A DNA stretch of 64,000 nucleotides from Stomorhina lunata (taxonomy: Eukaryota > Arthropoda > Insecta > Diptera > Rhiniidae). Where the stretch lies: positions 53,177,186 to 53,241,185 of the forward strand of contig OW121741.1 in the NCBI GenBank assembly GCA_933228675.1, read 5' to 3'. The position numbers were made by a program, and so were the translations under genes. Numbering within the stretch: the stretch's first letter is position 1; every line of letters begins with the position of its first letter. Below are positions 11,496 to 21,962 of the stretch, one piece after another. The notes beneath the pieces were generated by a model. That model was not told the origin of the DNA and ran no database searches. It saw only the letters and a program-made list of their open reading frames with translations.

Positions 11496-11713
11496 TTGAA
11501 AGGGACCTATGTTTTAACGCCGGCTCCGAACGGCAAATGCATTAGTTAGAGAAGTTTTACATAGCCTAATACTCAATAACCAGTGGCTAGCTGAGTTATG
11601 AGGTGAACCGCCGCTTTTTTGAAAATTTATTTTTTCAAGTGAGTCTGGCCAGGGATCGAAGTTGGGCCTGGTATGCTAGGCGGATGACTAACCTGCTATA
11701 CCACGGCGGTTCA
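11496..11713 (-). mobile_element. tRNA-derived SINE, 5' part with pol III boxes
   Basis: On the minus strand from 11713 the sequence reads as a tRNA-like head: an A box TGGTATAGCAGG and a B box near AACTTCGATCCC (AAGTTCGATCCC in the copies at 53554 and 56961). The body follows with a GC-rich GCCGTTCGGAGCCGGCGTTA domain. It is interrupted at 11496 by the LINE. A tRNA-derived SINE is the best reading; no functional tRNA can be folded from it. Confidence 0.75.
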
Positions 11714-12224
11714 CAAATATAGTGTTGGAAAAAATTCGTTGTCCTTATTCCATTTCTATAATTGGTTTGAAGAGGTGTAACTTTTAACAAGAGTTAATTC
11801 TTCAAATAGTTCTGTGTGATTTATATTAAGGTAGTTTCTCTAGTCCACAACGTAAACACAACTGGATTCACAACTGGTTTCAAGTAGAAGGACCCATTTT
11901 CTTGATAAGCGGTATTCCATTGGTTAAAGTATTCAGTATTCTATATAAAATTGGGCTGCTTTAGATTTGTTAAAATTCACATAACTTGCAGTCAACGACT
12001 ATTTTGGATAATATTTTTGGTATTTTTTCATGGCTGTAGGAAATAAAATAGTAAAAAACTATGTAATTTTTTTTATTTAATGGCCACAGAACCAAAAAAA
12101 TCTAATATATTATATGGAGGGATTACGTAGATCTGTTAGAGACATACTAGCAAAAAAATATATTTCGGAAATCTATTTATTTTAACAACAATTCGAAACC
12201 ACATTGAACATATACAAAATTATA
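11714..12224. other. A+T-rich spacer, nothing recognised
   Basis: There is no ORF or element end. Unit B has the same sequence at 32506-32994 but preceded by about 1.28 kb not found here. Confidence 0.5.
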
Positions 12225-12455
12225 CAGTTAGGGACAAAATTATTCACGAAATAAAATTTATTGGGATCTTGTTTAAAATTTATTGAGATCTTGTTTAAAA
12301 TTTTTATGTTCAACACATATTTAAATAAATTTTTTAAGTTAATTAAATACATTATGTATTCCTAATACAAACTCGGAAAAAAACTTTAAGTAAATTAAGA
12401 ATCGTTATAATTTATAATGTTTTTATAGTAAAATTTAAGTGTGAACAATTTTCTT
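12225..12455 (+). mobile_element. Tc1-like terminal repeat or MITE, left member of inverted pair (A)
   Basis: It starts CAGTTAGGGACAAAATTATTC after a TA and ends GTGAACAATTTT. It is the near reverse complement of 21664-21871 over about 220 bp. GGGACAAAATTRTTC is typical of Tc1/mariner termini. The inner end of each member carries the same motif inverted, so each may be a short MITE with its own inverted repeats. Alternatively the pair are long terminal repeats of one element now full of insertions. Confidence 0.5.
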
Positions 12456-12867
12456 CTTCTAAAATGGTAACACAGTCATTTACCTCTAATACGCCTAAGT
12501 ACTCCAAGCTGATTTCTTCGAAAACATCACCAAGTCATCAAAAATCCACTTTAAAATTTCTTTCTTTGGCATATACTTGGCCCCACATTTTTATTAACCC
12601 CCCTGTCGTTAAATGAGTAGTTAACTACAAAAAGAGTTAGCTTTAAGTTTACACGTATCGACTATCTTAAAGTCAACTACAATGCAATGCAGAATTTACA
12701 TTACATAAAGTGTGTACAAACACTGACCAGTACGTTTTTTTTGAAATAATAGAAATATTTTTCTAAAAAACTTCAACAAAGCAAAAAAACAGTTATTGTC
12801 ATATAATTTGGATTTAAAAATAGGAATTGTATAAATAAATTAAAAGCTGTAGGATTTTAAACATATG
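12456..12867. other. A+T-rich spacer, nothing recognised
   Basis: A possible element edge CCCTGTCG occurs at 12601-12609 and is mirrored by CGACAGGG at 21032-21039, but no target duplication is clear. No gene is seen. Confidence 0.4.
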
Positions 12868-12944
12868 AAGTGGCACAGCGGAATAGTCTCCGCCTAACAA
12901 TCATGAGGTCGTCGGTTCGAATCCTGACAAAAACTTTTTTTTTT
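12868..12944 (+). mobile_element. tRNA-like pol III module 1 (A)
   Basis: The A box TGGCACAGCGG is followed at tRNA spacing by a consensus B box GGTTCGAATCC (12914-12924) and, ten bases on, a T10 run (12935-12944) that could end pol III transcription. The acceptor stem does not pair, so this is a tRNA-derived SINE head rather than a tRNA gene. The upstream 60 bp (AATTGTATAAATAAATTA...) is repeated before module 3. Confidence 0.6.
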
Positions 12945-13044
12945 GTTCTATTTAAAATTTTTTGTTTTGTTTTATTTAAAATTTTTTGTTTTTGTTTGTT
13001 TTATTTAAAAACTTTTATTTTATAAAAACAAAAAAAAAAAATTC

Positions 13045-13092
13045 TGTCTGGATTTGAACCCACGACCTCATGACTGCTAGGCGGAGACTCCT
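13045..13092 (-). mobile_element. tRNA-like pol III module 2, inverted (A)
   Basis: On the minus strand TCTCCGCCTAGCAGTCATGA leads to a B box GGGTTCAAATCC. It is the inverse of module 1, and the two are separated by T-rich then A-rich linker (12930-13044), which can fold into a long hairpin. The 5' half with the A box is missing. Confidence 0.55.
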
Positions 13093-13155
13093 ATTTTTAA
13101 ATCGAAAAAAAGGAGTTGTATAAATAAATTATAAGCAGCTAAGCTTTCAACGGTT

Positions 13156-13220
13156 GAAGTAGCACAGTGGAAGTGTCTGCGGTTAGCAGTCCGTGAGACT
13201 TCGGTTCAAATCCGGCCGAC
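13156..13220 (+). mobile_element. tRNA-like pol III module 3 (A)
   Basis: The A box TAGCACAGTGG and B box GGTTCAAATCC are at tRNA spacing. Its 5' flank resembles that of module 1, so modules 1 and 3 are direct repeats around the inverted module 2. Possibly a multimeric tRNA-type SINE. Confidence 0.6.
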
Positions 13221-15483
13221 TAAAGAAATTATTTTTTATTTTTATTTGAAACAGACGTTTATTTCTAGCTACAAAATGTTAACTTCAAGTTAACGCACAG
13301 TGATTTGAGCCCATAGTAAAATTGGAAAAAACTAGAAGGAATAAATTTACAGCGATGAAATTTACAGCATGAATAGACCTTAGCTCAGTTAGAAAAAATA
13401 TAAAATAAAATTTAAAAATATCCAAATATTTTGCCCGCAAGGGATCAGTATAATTTCCAAAAATCGCCCATAATACATTTTCCTTTTATAAACATATAAA
13501 TTTTGTATTTATTTCGAGGATTTCGTATAACTAGTGTAAATATAATATAAATACATTAGATTTTTCATATTTCCAGTGTTACCATAATGTGCTGAATTAA
13601 ACAAAATCTTTTTTTACAAAAATTATTTCTTGAGTGTTTCTGATCAAATTAGGGGCAAACCCATGTACTTAAACCCCAACGCAGATAAAGGATCAAAGCA
13701 GTTTCTAATAGTAAAGCTAGATGGCGCTACTAAATTTTTTAAAATATTTTTTATTAGATACATATTTGTTTTATGTACTGAGTTTTAATTATATATTAAT
13801 AATTTTAAACAGGAACAAAAAAAAACAGAAAACTTATAATTATTAACGAAATTCTTCTTCCGCTTCTGTATTTTCTAATATATAGTCACGGATTTCTTGA
13901 AAATTTTGAAAGGTATTGGTTGATTTTGTTGATACCCTATTGAACGTCACTAGTGGATCAGACGAAATTAGAAGTTTTGTCATCAAGTCTTTGTTACAAT
14001 TTTCTCTGGTATTTTTACGAGTATGTTCTAGTCTGCTTCTCCTAATTATTTTATGAAGGGACTCCAAAGCATCTTCTGAAACCACACCTTTAAAAAATCA
14101 ATTGTAACTGCATAATTTTTTATACAAAGTACATTTAATATTACCTATAGGCAAATCAAAGAACTCTATGATTTCACTTCCATGTATCAACAACTTGTGT
14201 AAGGTTGATGGCATATAATACCAATGATAATGTTTTAAGTACAGGATTTTAGTATTCTCTTTAATATTAGTAATATTAATTGGTTTACCAGATGATATAA
14301 TTTTTAAAATTAATCCCAAATTATATATTAACGGTCTTATGCAAAAAAATTTAACAACGATTGGTAAACTAAAATTAAGCAAAATTCCTTAAAGTATCAT
14401 CCTAAAACGATTGTTAGCTTAACAAACCGATGTTAATCTTTTGTTAACATCAAATAATTTAAAGTAGCTGTCTACATAATTTAAAGCTGCGTTAAATATT
14501 TTATTGTTTTGACAAATAATATTTTGTGAAAACTTTTAAAGAAAATATTTAAGTTTTCAGACTTTTCTGATAAAAAATAACATTTTTGCTAAATTTAGTT
14601 ATCATATTTTTTCTAATTTGCTATTTTTTTATCATATAAAAGGTTTCGTGGGTGGGGAATTTATGAAATATAATTTCCATGATATTTTATACTCTATTTT
14701 ACATATTTCATACTAAAATCAAACTTTTCAAAGAAATTGATAATACAAATTCTAATTTTAAACAAAAAAATTCGTGTTTTCAAACAAAAAACAGACATCG
14801 GTCAATAAAATTTACAAAAAACATTATAGTGATGTATATATACTCAACATGAGTTAAAAGTACTCGATTTTTAAATAATCGGTTTAAACCCTTAGTAAAA
14901 ATTTGTCTATTTATTAGTTTACTGTATTATAAATATGTTTAGTTTATGTTTTTATATAACATAAACATAATTTTACATTAAGAAAAGAAGAAAAATGTTA
15001 TTTTATATTAAAAACATACAAAACATTATTTAGTAGAGCTGTGCCCGGTCGTTCATTTGGGTGACCGGTCATTTTCGGTCAATTGTCTAAGAACGAACCG
15101 TTCGTTCATTTCGTTCAACCGGTCAGTTTGAACGAAAAGTCCGGTTTAGTGCGGCAATAATTTTGATTCTTGTTATTTTGATATTTGCTGAAAACACAAA
15201 ATTAAAACTTTGATATAAAAAAGTGAATAATAAAAGAAAAGTAAACAAAAATGCAGTATTTTTGTGTTTAACACATTTTTTTTAACAAAAATATACACAT
15301 GTATTAAAAAAAATTAATAATTAATAAAAAAAATAAAAAATATTATTTGAGATCTTGTCAATGGCAATGTTGTTTTTCTGTAATAAAGTTAAGTTTCTGC
15401 TGCTGTTAGATTTTTCACCTGAAAAAATTAATAACATAATTTAAATTAAATAAGATTTGCAATACAATAAAGCATTTTACCTT

Positions 15484-17164
15484 TTACATATTTCGCTGAA
15501 GAAAAATCAGGCTGGAGACTTTACTGGATTTCAAGCACGTCCGGCGGTTGTTTAAAATTTGTCCCATTGACGAAAAAATTCTTTCGCAAGGTACAGAAGT
15601 TGCGACTATGCATAGTCTTTTAAGTGCGAAAGTATACACTCGTGGATACAACTTCTTCCTCTCATTCCACCATATCAATGGATCTTGTGTCCTTCCCAAA
15701 TATTCTTCATTAAGATATTTATCCAACTTTCTAATGGCTGCAGCAGAGTTGTTATCAGGACGAACAGTTTTGATAAATTCTTGGTCATATTCTTCCCAAA
15801 AGCTAAATCTCTCACAACCGCTTATGGTAGCAATTTCTTGATCTCCAGAATCCTCTGCGGTAATATTTGGTAAAACTACCGAACACAGTTTTGTTCTCAG
15901 GCTTGTTATAGCATTTTGGTAAGATTGCTCACTTTTAAAACCTCTTCGCTTGAAACGTGGATCTAAGATTGTACTTTCACAATACAGGACATTTTTTTCG
16001 TAATCTCCAAACCGAGATTTCAGATCGAACTTGATTTTTGAAATAAGTGCTGAAATTTGTTGGTCATTTGAAACGCATTTCGACATAAATGACTCCAAAA
16101 TATTACAAATTACTATTATTTTTGACAATGTTACATTCTTTTCAGCACTTATTTCCATTGTCACTTCATAAAACGGTTTCAGAATAGGGATTATCTGTCC
16201 AATTAAGTTCCAGTCCTGGAGCGTAAGTAACAAATCTGGACGTTTCAAAGATAAAGTTGAAATTACTGGATCTTTTGTGGCCACTATTCTCTCCAGCATG
16301 AGATATGTTGAGTTCCAGCGGGTTTCGACATCTTGCTTTAGATTGAGCTCTTGTACTCCCATTTGCCTTTGAGTTTCAAACAGCTTAAACGGCCGTTACC
16401 TTATTTGTGATTTCAAAGTCAGTCATAGATTTTTTTAAAAACGAACACAAGTTTTCAGCTGTGTGCCTTTCGGGAAACTCATCGCAAGCGATAAGGTGCG
16501 ACTGAAGTTGCGTACTATCGTCAATGTAGTGAGCTGTTATGGCTACATAGCTGGTATTTGTTCTTGATGTCCATCCATCTGTAGTAAGACATACTGCTGC
16601 TGCGCCTCTGACTTTCGCTTTAACATTTTCAAGTATTTCCATATGAACAGTGGGAAGTAAATTTTTTGACAGAGTTTTCCTAGTTGGTAACTGGTAGCCT
16701 GGACAAAAAGACACTTCAGTTATCAGTTCCCTTATTGCTGGCTCATCAACAAATCGTAATGAGTGATTTCCCTGTGCGACAGCTTTAAGCACAAGTCTGT
16801 CTATCCGCTGTACTTTTTTAACCGGGGAAGGTTTGCGAATGAACTGGGTTATCATTTGCTGCTGCAACGCGTTTTGAATACCAGCAGACTCGTTTGTTCT
16901 AAGGGATGGTACAGAACTTGAAGTTTGCAAGTTGTCGTCTTGGATACTTGTAGAGGACTGTGTGGTGCTAAGTTGATCAGGTGTGGCTGTCTGGCGTTGT
17001 AATGAGCGTGGCGTACCAGGGTGTTTGGACTTCAAGTGCCGACTAAGATTTCCGGTAGAGCCACCTGCAAGGCTTAGAGAGCTTTTGCAATAATTGCATT
17101 TTGCCCGATTTGCTCCGCCCTCTGTAAAATGCAACCAAATTTCACTTGTTTTTCTCTGAGCCAT
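15484..17164 (-). pseudogene. hAT transposase with BED finger, internally deleted
   Basis: This catalyses cut-and-paste transposition of hAT elements. The N-terminal part (17164-16385, 259 aa) starts with a BED zinc finger (C-x2-C at KCNYC, then HLKSKH) and contains 'LTTDGWTS', the first catalytic Asp region. The C-terminal part (about 16390-15484) contains 'ETRWNSTY' and ends with the hAT dimerisation domain, including 'SVPCERIFSSMG' (the usual Ser before Glu is Cys) and 'NNRRTCL'. At 16386-16392 the protein jumps from the 'ITNKVTAV' segment straight to 'FETQRQMG'. The central segment that normally carries the second catalytic Asp and a C-x2-H motif is missing, with a stop at the joint. This is an internally deleted, inactive copy. 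Confidence 0.85.
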
Positions 17165-17874
17165 TTTACGAATTAATCTTTTAATGTTTAACTTATAAAT
17201 TATTTCCAGTTTTCACTTTAAAAGCTTTAACCACTTAACTTTTTTATTTTTCACTTTTTCTAAAAAAACTGTTAATTTGAAATAAAATTACGGCCATAAA
17301 TAGCGGTGCACAAATATTGGCTATTGATAACCTATCACAAAATAATCATTTTTCACCTTCAACATCGATTTTCGACTACAATCGAAGTTCTCTACCATCT
17401 CTATTCTTTGAACATTTGTTCAAATTAAAAAGAAAATTTTGGGTTAATACTAATTAATAGCAACATTTATTTATACATAGGTACTTCAAAATTAATTCAA
17501 TAAAAAACATTATAAATGGAAAACATTTATTGAAATAAAAAAAGATTTTAGTTATCAATTTTAATACGTGTTATTTACATTGTATATTTAGATTTTGATT
17601 AATTGGAAATATCGCACTAGTTCCTCCAAACTGCGCCAACTAAAAATTTTTCAATTTTCACTTTTTCCAAGAAAATGACACACATATCATATCTACCCAC
17701 TCTAAAAATTTTACATCTATATCCATTGTTTGAGTTTGGATTTTGTCTGCTCGTCTTCCCTCAGTTAGGGCTCTTTTTAGATAGAGATCGGCCAAACATA
17801 AGCATTCCAAAAATAAGACTTTTTGCAGGAGTGAATATATTTTATTTGCGTTTTAAGATTTAATTACTTGAATT

Positions 17875-18130
17875 TTTTCGAATTTTGAACAAATTTATCA
17901 CTTTAAAAAACTTCTGAAATATTTTTTTAAATTAAAATAAAACCGAAACAAACATTTTTGGAGATGTAACAGTATTAAGTATTTAGGTATCGATTTCTCA
18001 AAAAAAGATTTTTATCGAGTAATCGATACCTAAATACTTAATGCTGATACAACTCTAAAAATGTGTGTTTTCGCTTTTATTATAATTTGATAAATTTTTT
18101 GAAGTGTTAAATTCGAACAAAATTTATATG
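17875..18130. mobile_element. Inverted-repeat (foldback) MITE inside hAT 5' region
   Basis: The two halves are near reverse complements. A perfect inner arm (ATTAAGTATTTAGGTATCGA, from 17974) is mirrored at about 18021-18044 around a 25-nt spacer. Outer arms with ACATTTTT and AAATTTATCA motifs extend the pairing to about 120 bp per side. It is non-coding. Confidence 0.6.
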
Positions 18131-20853
18131 TATTAACTTATTTTAAATCTATAAAATATACTTTTTTGTATAAATCAATTGTATCAAACAAAAATATTCA
18201 TATTGTTTTGTGTTTAAATAAACCATTTATTTAGTCAAAGTTCTTCTATTTTTCTTATTGAAATTGTCGAAAAAGAACGGCGGAACATGAACGAACGCAT
18301 TGACAACCGTGCAATGCATTGTTGAACTAAAACCGGTCAGTTAAATAACCGGCTCACTCCGTTCATTTGAGTGATTCGTTCATTTTAACCCGGTCGTTCA
18401 CGAACGACACAGCTCTATTATTTAGAAATTCGACTACCCGGAGGAAACAATGAATAACTAATTCGTTGTTTTGTATATTTAACTATAAAGAGACAAGAGA
18501 GAATGACGATGTTGCCAGCATTAACATGTAAAATTGACTTGACGTATTCATTAGTTAAAGAACTGTTTTTGGATACTATTTTTTAACAATCGTTTGTTAG
18601 CCTTAAAGTATTTGGTAACTAACGTGTTCTTTTAGCAATAATTAAGATTTTTTTTAACATAAGACCGTAAATCTTTATTGATGCCAGTTATATTTGCAGA
18701 CTTTTCGTATTTGATAAAAAATTTTCGTGCAGTATTGCCGTCATTGGTAGTGCCAAAATTTGGTTTTACTTTATCAATTGTGAGTTCCATTTGAGTCTTA
18801 AATTCTTTTTGAATAAGTTTTTTTCGTGTACTGAAAATTTCTTTATTTTCGTTTCTCACTTGCCATGTTTTAAAGGTAAGTCGGTATGAAATGTGCAATA
18901 AGCACTCGAAACATCTTAACAGGCAATGCAGCGAAGAAATTCCATATTTATAATTACTATAATCTGGTGTTTTTGCAATACTTACATTATTCATTTCAGT
19001 TGGTTTAGATTGGCATATAAAACATTTTGAACCACAGCTTGTATTTGTGAGAACTTTTGCTACAGCACCATCGATCATAGTACAATGCATGACGTAGTTT
19101 ACCTTGATTCGAGACCCATTGAAATCAATTTCATCTAACGCAGTGTCTTTAATTTTATATTTGAAGTCTTCGAAAACCCTTTTTACTGTGGCTGGATTTT
19201 CTTTTTCAAACAAAAGCATCATAGCTCTACAATAACTAGTTGAAGATGGCCTTAGGTTTACCCACAACTTTTTTCCACTTTCGTTATTTACAAGTCCTAA
19301 ATTATTAATATAAAATATAAACGTAAATAATTTCTAAAAACATAAACAATTTCTAAACTTACTCAAGTGGAACAAATGCTACTACAAACAAATTTTCGTC
19401 GATCGAATCTTCATTTTTAAATTTTTGCTTGTACATACTATGGCCGCCACTACCTTCCATACCCCACTTTAGCACGATAGTTATGTCATTCATTTTACTA
19501 TTAACTTCTATTAAAGTCAGCAAACTAATTGTAGTTTTATATAGTAGGTTCCTTAAAGAGACCTTTGCCGTTGTATCCCGTCCCGGAAGTAAGTTGTTGC
19601 GTTGCTGCCGAACGGTGTACAAAGCAGGATAATAACTATCTTCCTTACTATAGTACTTTTTTAAAATGTTATATTTATTATGTGATAAATTGAGATCTTC
19701 CATTAAAGCTAAGGCTTTTATTGAGGTTATGTTTGATTCTTTATCTCTTGGGTTCGGGGTATTTACCTTTTTTTCTTTAGTTTTAAAGCATATTCTAATT
19801 CTTCTATTGTATAATCTTGAACTAAGTTCTTTACTCTGTTATATTTAGACTTATCGCTCAAATCTTGGAACGTCTTTTTAGGTCTACCTCCGACATTATC
19901 CTTTTTGGAGTAACAATTTCAATCATATAGTCAGTTATAGTAAACGTGACAAAAACACTTACCTTATTATAAGTACCAAATATTTTATCCAAAAAATTTT
20001 TATTTTCTTTTAAAACCCGACTTTTGGTTCTATTTGAATCCAGCCACGTTTTGCTAAATTTGCTTAAAACTCGCATGGTTTTAATTTTTATTTCTTTTTT
20101 ACAAAAATTTTCTTCATTTTTTAATTTCTCTTCTAAATAAGCAAGCACTGCACTTACTCTTTTCTTTCCCGGGGATCTAACCCAAACACTAAATAAAGTT
20201 TTGTTATATATATTTACCATTTTTTAATATAATGTTTATAAATTTCTTAAAACAGGCGATAATAAAACTTAATCTCATAAAAAAGACAACTACTTTTAAA
20301 AAATTTTTCTAAAATAAACATTTTTTAAAAAGGGCATAACTCAAAAAACGGTGTTTTTATTCTTACTATTCTATATGCGCTATGAAGACAACATTTCAAA
20401 ATATATCCTTAGATGTTAAACGAAATGGGATCTCGTTTTATATACTTTACCGAGTCCATTTAATTTAACAGTTTTTCGAAAAAAATTGAAATTTGCCATA
20501 ATGTATACCATTTTTTTCATAGTTTTTTTCTTTGCATTGTAAAGTTTTTAACGTCGTATTATTAACCATGATGTCATTGTCAAACTTGTATAAGGAAATT
20601 GTATTCTAATCGAAAATACAATTTTTATGATCCTTTTTCCAAACCTAGTTGAAAAAAATAAAATTTTCTAAAAAATTGTAAAAATGCTGTACATTTAAGG
20701 GAGTTTCATTTGAAGTAGGCCGACCGGATAAAAGAAAGGCTAACATATCTGGAATGCTGAACATGCTCAGCTTTAATATGGCGTGCATATTGTTAATAAA
20801 TTCGCAAAATTAGAAAAAGGAGTTTTTTCTATGGGACGGATCAGTGTGTAACG

Positions 20854-21663
20854 GGTAGATATCTAATTTTAAGTTAATTAAGAGTAATGCCGAGTCGGAC
20901 AATTGACTACTTCCTAGGACATCGCCATGTTAAAATAGTTAGTTAATTACATAGAGAAGTAATCCAAGTGTCAGTTACAACTACTTGAGAAATAGTTAGC
21001 TTAAGGTAAATGTAAAGTTAACTGAATGTCCGACAGGGCCATGTTTATTAATCGACATGGTCAAATGAGACAAAAACTAGATAAAACGGGTCAAATGGTC
21101 TATAATAAACATGAGACGATAAAAGTGTTGGGCTAAGGAAACGAAATGTGTACCAATTTGAAATTTGGCGGAGCATGTTGATGGCTTTCGTTTGTTTTCG
21201 TGGAAATCAGCTTGGGGTACTTCGGCATATAAGAGGTCGGATGTATGCGAAAGACCTTGTTATCATTTTGAAAGACTCATACCTACCAAGTCTAGGTACG
21301 TTTTGTCTTGAACTGAGACAAAATGACATTTTCATGCAAAATAACGACTCAAACTATACTGCTAAAATAATAATGGGAGGGTGGGGATGGGGGGGTTTGA
21401 GGAATATATCATTAATCTATTATATGAACCATCGTAGTCCCCAGAGCATCTATGGTCCATCTTAATAGGGAAGATTTAAAAAAAAAGAACCACCCAAAAC
21501 GGTACATAGCGTTTGGTGCCGTTGTATTGAAACCTGGGAATGTATCGATTCAAAAATTCTTAATAATAACATATAAAGTATTCTAAAGAGGATCAAAGTA
21601 GGGGAAAAATCCATGGTGGTTATACAAAGTACTAGAGGTCATAAAATAAAAAATTTTGCAATA
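20854..21663. other. Spacer right of Transib, no gene
   Basis: Many AGTTA/TTAACT motifs at 20870-21030 echo those at 12610-12690, consistent with a host repeat split by Transib. About 237 bp (21149-21385) is absent from unit B. I see no credible ORF; 21148-21465 is not conserved in unit B. Confidence 0.45.
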
Positions 21664-21871
21664 GGGGACAAAATTGTTCAAACTTGAATTTTAGTATAAA
21701 AACATTTTTAATTATTACGATTCTTAATTTACTTAAAGTTTTTTTTCGAGTTTGTATTAAGAATTCACAATGTATTTAATTAACTTAAAAAAAATTATTT
21801 AAATAAGCGTTGAACATAAAAATTTTGAATAAGTTCTCAACAAATTTTATTTCGTGAACAGTTTTGTCCCT
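21664..21871 (-). mobile_element. Tc1-like terminal repeat or MITE, right member (A)
   Basis: It carries GGGGACAAAATTGTTC at the left and GAACAGTTTTGTCCC at the right. The whole block is the reverse complement of 12225-12455 with scattered differences. Confidence 0.5.
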
Positions 21872-21962
21872 AGACCCCAGCATCCTTACAAAGCCAGAGA
21901 TAGATGATTACAATATAGATATAAGAAAAATAAAATTCTTAAGAACTGCTATTTTTGAAAAC

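Larger units (their letters stand above)
15034..18417 (-). mobile_element. hAT transposon, 3384 bp, unit A only
   Basis: The ends are TAGAGCTGTGCCCGG and, reversed, TAGAGCTGTGTCGTT, followed on both sides by repeated CGTTCATT and ACCGGTC subterminal motifs. The 8-bp target duplication TTATTTAG is exact (15026-15033, 18418-18425). Unit B at 37046-37053 shows the empty site with a single TTATTTAG. A two-part transposase ORF lies on the minus strand. The 5' region (17165-18417) is long, 1.25 kb, and holds an inverted-repeat MITE. Confidence 0.92.
14332..18667 (-). mobile_element. MITE with TAA target duplication, inserted in Transib gene (A)
   Basis: The ends are CGGTCTTATGCAAAAAAAT and, reversed, CGGTCTTATGTTAAAAAAA, with AACGATTGTTA motifs further in. 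TAA flanks both ends (14329-14331, 18668-18670). Removing the element and one TAA restores an open transposase reading frame across the site. A 3-bp TWA target duplication suggests PIF/Harbinger-type mobilisation. Without the nested hAT it is about 0.94 kb and has no transposase of its own. Confidence 0.75.
13843..20220 (-). pseudogene. Transib (RAG1-like) transposase gene, copy A, interrupted
   Basis: This is a DDE-type transposase of the lineage that gave rise to RAG1. Exon 1 is 19963-20220. A 62-nt intron (19901-19962, AAG|GTAAGT donor) leads to exon 2 from 19900, which carries 'GGRPKKTF'. A shift at an A7 run near 19770 leads to 19703-19359, which holds 'LKWGMEGSGGHSMYKQ'. The family, as I recall it, has Asp at the first catalytic position; here the codon (19455-19457) is GAA, Glu. 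After a second intron, 19267-18668 carries 'MIDGAV' (second Asp, 19070-19072), C-F-I-C and 'GTTNDGNTARKFF'. A MITE splits the next exon, which resumes at 14331 with 'YMPSTLHKLLIHG'. A 57-nt intron (14088-14144) precedes 'SEDALES', whose Glu (14074-14076) aligns with RAG1 Glu962. At the second intron the best acceptor does not keep the frame. Confidence 0.8.
13296..20848 (-). mobile_element. Full-length Transib transposon, copy A
   Basis: The left terminus is CACAGTGATTTGAGCCCATA and the right terminus, reversed, CACACTGATCCGTCCCATA, so the two ends match over about 20 bp. TAACG flanks both ends exactly (13291-13295 and 20849-20853). A 5-bp target duplication and a terminus starting CAC are Transib hallmarks, and CACAGTG is also the heptamer of vertebrate V(D)J signals. 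The encoded minus-strand protein is RAG1-like (next entry). Without the nested insertion (14332-18667 plus one TAA copy) the element is about 3.2 kb, normal for Transib. It is duplicated at 34068-39473. Confidence 0.85.

Noticed and set aside
12868..12929. Functional tRNA gene
   Set aside because: A and B boxes fit, but acceptor-stem halves do not pair and the anticodon arm is irregular.
19429..19632. Plus-strand ORFs opposite the Transib exons (19429-19632, 19666-19848)
   Set aside because: Antisense shadows; the minus strand carries the family motifs and splice sites.
12601..21039. Larger DNA element with CCCTGTCG ends around Transib
   Set aside because: Only about 8 bp match and no target duplication could be found.
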